This document shows positions 61,953 to 64,000 of a stretch of 64,000 nt of DNA, in pieces. Below the pieces are notes generated by a model. That model made no database searches and was not told the DNA's origin. It was given only the letters and a program-made list of their open reading frames with translations. The stretch is from positions 186,001-250,000 of the forward strand of contig JAGRPL010000006.1 in assembly GCA_019449595.1 (NCBI GenBank), written 5' to 3'. Position numbers and translations under genes: made by a program. Each line of letters opens with the position of its first letter. The first letter of the stretch is position 1. The stretch is from Rhodoferax sp. Its GTDB lineage: Bacteria > Pseudomonadota > Gammaproteobacteria > Burkholderiales > Burkholderiaceae_C.

Positions 61953-63106
61953 GCTGGCACCACCGAGGTCAGGCCGATTTCAGCGTCGGTCAGGTAGCAG
62001 CCCGGGTCCTCCGCCCAGAAGTCGCCCGTGGTCTGGTGCGCCCGCACGCGGGTGTTGCCGTTGCAGATGCTGAAATAGGCGCATTCTCCGCAGCGCCCCG
62101 TCACCGTGCGCGGCTTGGCCTTGAGCCCGGCCATCAGCGGGTCCGAGACATCGCTCCAGATCTGGGAGAACGGCCGCTCGCGCACGTTGCCCAGCGTGTG
62201 GTGCCACCACATGGTGTCGGGGTGCACCTTGCCCAGGTTGTCGATGTTGGCCACGTTCACGCCGCTGGAGTTGCCGCCCCATTGCTCCAGCTTCTGGCGC
62301 AGGTGGGGTACCGATTCGGGGAACCGCTTTTGTGCCCACTGCAGCAGGTACACGCCGTCAGCGTCGTTGTTGCCGGTCACCAGCTCGCGTGGGGTGCTGG
62401 ACGCGTTCCAGCGCAGGCCGGTTTCGAACAGCAGGTCCATGGCATCGCGGGTGGTGCGGTAGTGGGCATCGGTGTCGCGGTTTTTCTTGCCGCGGCCGGC
62501 GTAGTTGAGGTGCGAGAAATAGAACTTGTCGATGTCCTCGTCTTCGGTGAGTTGCAGCAGGTTGGGCAGGTCGTGGGCGTTGTCCTGCGTCATGGTGTAG
62601 CGCACGCCCACCTTGACGTCAATGGCGCGCAACTCGCGGATGGCATTCAGGGAGCGATCAAATGCGCCCTCCTTGCGGCGAAAGAGGTCGTGCGTCTTGG
62701 AGATACCGTCCAGGCTGATGCCCACGTAGTTGAAGCCCACCGCGGCGATGCGCTTGGCCATGGGCGCATCGATCAGGGTGCCGTTGGTGGACAGGCCGAC
62801 ATAGAAGCCCATCGCTTTGGCCTCGTTGGCAATCTCGAAAATATCCGGGCGCAGCAGCGGTTCGCCACCGGACAAGATCAACACCGGCACGCCGTAGGCC
62901 TTCAGGTCCTTCATCACCGTGGTGACTTCCGCGTGGCTCAGTTCGTTGGGGAAATCCTTGTCGGTCGAGATGGAATAGCAGTGCAGGCAGGTCAGGTTGC
63001 AGCGGCGGATCAGGTTCCAGATGACCACCGGGCCGGTGGGCTGGTGGCCACGGCCCATCGGGGTGGGGTTGGTGATTTCCTTGAGGTACTGGGAGATGCG
63101 AAACAT
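61949..63106 (-). CDS. nirJ: Radical SAM heme d1 biosynthesis protein NirJ
   Basis: 385 residues from MFRISQYLKEIT. The CX3CX2C cluster is Cys36, Cys40, Cys43 (CNLTCLHC), followed by ILSGGEPLLRPD and the C-terminal SPASM-like Cys set (CGECAYFSICNG). NirJ removes the propionate side chains of the d1 precursor. The start is chosen at the family-typical MFRI. It is flanked by nirH-like and nirN genes in the usual nir order. Confidence 0.94.
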   Translation of the reverse strand: MFRISQYLKEITNPTPMGRGHQPTGPVVIWNLIRRCNLTCLHCYSISTDKDFPNELSHAEVTTVMKDLKAYGVPVLILSGGEPLLRPDIFEIANEAKAMGFYVGLSTNGTLIDAPMAKRIAAVGFNYVGISLDGISKTHDLFRRKEGAFDRSLNAIRELRAIDVKVGVRYTMTQDNAHDLPNLLQLTEDEDIDKFYFSHLNYAGRGKKNRDTDAHYRTTRDAMDLLFETGLRWNASSTPRELVTGNNDADGVYLLQWAQKRFPESVPHLRQKLEQWGGNSSGVNVANIDNLGKVHPDTMWWHHTLGNVRERPFSQIWSDVSDPLMAGLKAKPRTVTGRCGECAYFSICNGNTRVRAHQTTGDFWAEDPGCYLTDAEIGLTSVVPA

Positions 63107-63158
63107 GGGGTCTACTCCGGTTGGGATCTGGGATGGACGGTTGTAGGGGCTGGCGGCG

Positions 63159-63644
63159 TCACGCCGCCAGACGCAGGCCGGTTTTCTTGAGAATCTGGGT
63201 GGAGAACAGGATGTCGTGCTGGCGGCAATGGGGGCCCAGCAGGGCGGCAATCTGCGCGGCCTGGCTGCGCACCTCATCGCGGGTGGCGCCGTGCAGCATG
63301 GCAAACAGGTTGTAGGGCCATGCGGGCATGTGGCGTGGCCGGCGGTAGCTGTGGGTCACGAAGACCAGGGCCCCCACCTGTTCGCCCAGGCGGTCGACCT
63401 GCTCGTCGGCCACGTCCCACACGCTCATGCCGTTGGCGGCATAGCCGATGGCGTAATGGTTGGGAACGGCGCCAATGCGCCGGATGATGCCGCGGTCAAG
63501 CAGGCCCTGCAGGCGTTGCAGCACTTCGGCTTCGCTCAGGCCCAGCTGTTCGGCTACGGCCTGGTAGGGGTGTGCCACCAGCGGCAGGCCACCCTGCGTG
63601 GCGACAATCAGCTTTTGGTCGGTTGCGTCCAGTGCGTGTGTCAT
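63159..63644 (-). CDS. nirH: Siroheme decarboxylase subunit (NirH-like, AsnC fold)
   Basis: 161 residues. A winged helix (VAEQLGLSEAEVLQRLQGLLDRGIIRRIGAV) is followed by an AsnC-type ligand domain with the His/Arg-rich segment HSYRRPRHMPAWPYNLFAMLHG. The C-terminal ILKKTGLRL is typical of NirH. In heme d1 synthesis, NirD/L/G/H decarboxylate siroheme to didecarboxysiroheme. The start overlaps the next gene's stop by 4 bp. Confidence 0.85.
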   Translation of the reverse strand: MTHALDATDQKLIVATQGGLPLVAHPYQAVAEQLGLSEAEVLQRLQGLLDRGIIRRIGAVPNHYAIGYAANGMSVWDVADEQVDRLGEQVGALVFVTHSYRRPRHMPAWPYNLFAMLHGATRDEVRSQAAQIAALLGPHCRQHDILFSTQILKKTGLRLAA

Positions 63645-64000
63645 GTGATCACCGGCAATTTCATTTCAACAAAGTACTCGCGCTCCTTGGGAAACGCATA
63701 GACCGTGAGTTGGGTGGCGGCCTCAATTTTCCGGATGGTGGCCGCAATGTCCTGTGGTGTGCGGGTGGCCAGCACGAACCACATGTTGAGGGCGTGCTCG
63801 CGCCGGTAGTTGTGGGCAACCTCGGCAAAGGCGTTGACGGCCTGGTTGACTTCCTCAAACCGCTCTTCGGGAACCTGCAGGGCCGCTAGGACAAAGGCGC
63901 CACCCATGCGCTCGACCTGGAACATGGGGCCAAAGCGGGTGAGGACCCGGGTGTCGAGCAGATGCTGCAGGCGCGCCAGCAGGGTAGTTTCGTCGATGCC
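63641..64000 (-). CDS. Siroheme decarboxylase subunit, C-terminal part (NirG/NirL-like, partial)
   Basis: The visible 119 residues run off the right edge. They show the ligand domain of the same AsnC-like family (RVLTRFGPMFQVERMGGAFVLAAL, HNYRREHALNMWFVLAT) and a C-terminal YAFPKEREYFVEMKL. The RREHALNMWFV block differs from the NirH copy, so it is the partner subunit. NirG versus NirL (or NirD) cannot be settled without the N-terminus. Confidence 0.82.
   Translation of the reverse strand, partial: GIDETTLLARLQHLLDTRVLTRFGPMFQVERMGGAFVLAALQVPEERFEEVNQAVNAFAEVAHNYRREHALNMWFVLATRTPQDIAATIRKIEAATQLTVYAFPKEREYFVEMKLPVIT

Overview
The window is a high-GC chromosomal segment that looks like a betaproteobacterium of the Burkholderiales, most probably Comamonadaceae (Rhodoferax/Acidovorax/Polaromonas-like). 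This rests on gene content and order (yicC-gmk-rpoZ/spoT/greB, rph-rdgB-hemW), codon use, and a 27-bp interspersed repeat of a type I associate with that family. Species cannot be fixed from sequence alone.

Layout. 1-1782: end of a biotin-dependent carboxylase alpha subunit coupled to a BKACE (DUF849) enzyme. 1858-1934: tRNA-Arg(ACG). 2007-11390: housekeeping genes (greB, spoT, rpoZ, gmk, yicC, a Ser/Thr kinase-PP2C pair, rph, rdgB, hemW). 11425-13149: a CBS protein and a secreted alpha/beta hydrolase. 13395-20178: an unusual operon-like run of PqqD-like protein, ATP-grasp ligase, fold-III PLP decarboxylase, urea-transporter/M23-peptidase fusion and an orphan peptide-type binding lipoprotein. 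I cannot match it to a described pathway.

20272-27599: a complete-looking filamentous phage (inovirus) prophage inserted in the 3' end of tRNA-Ser(UGA). It carries a small serine recombinase, HUH Rep, Zot/pI, pVI, pIII, pVIII, several small proteins and a divergent repressor. A 14-bp direct repeat marks both ends, and the organisation recalls the Ralstonia phiRSM phages. The right attachment site forms the end of the repressor gene, so integration is predicted to change the repressor C-terminus and to exchange terminators between phage and host.

27872-31849: a class A PBP, a nitroreductase and a divergent LysR regulator. 31856-55091: a purine-use island. It holds an M20 peptidase, a UraD/allantoate-amidohydrolase fusion, PuuE, a GntR regulator, HiuH, XdhC, PuuD, a LysE exporter, glycerate kinase, a Crp/Fnr regulator, a TRAP transporter, XdhB/XdhA and a BMP-type nucleoside ABC importer. 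Together these could import nucleosides, oxidise xanthine to urate, open the ring to allantoin and allantoate, and feed glyoxylate-derived carbon to glycerate phosphate. An AT-richer islet with two small genes lies at 45.4-46.4 kb.

55135-60346: a second class A PBP, a UbiA-type prenyltransferase, a patatin phospholipase and a secreted unknown. 60381-64000: heme d1 genes (nirN, nirJ, nirH-like, and a truncated nirG/L-like), implying a cd1-type denitrifier.
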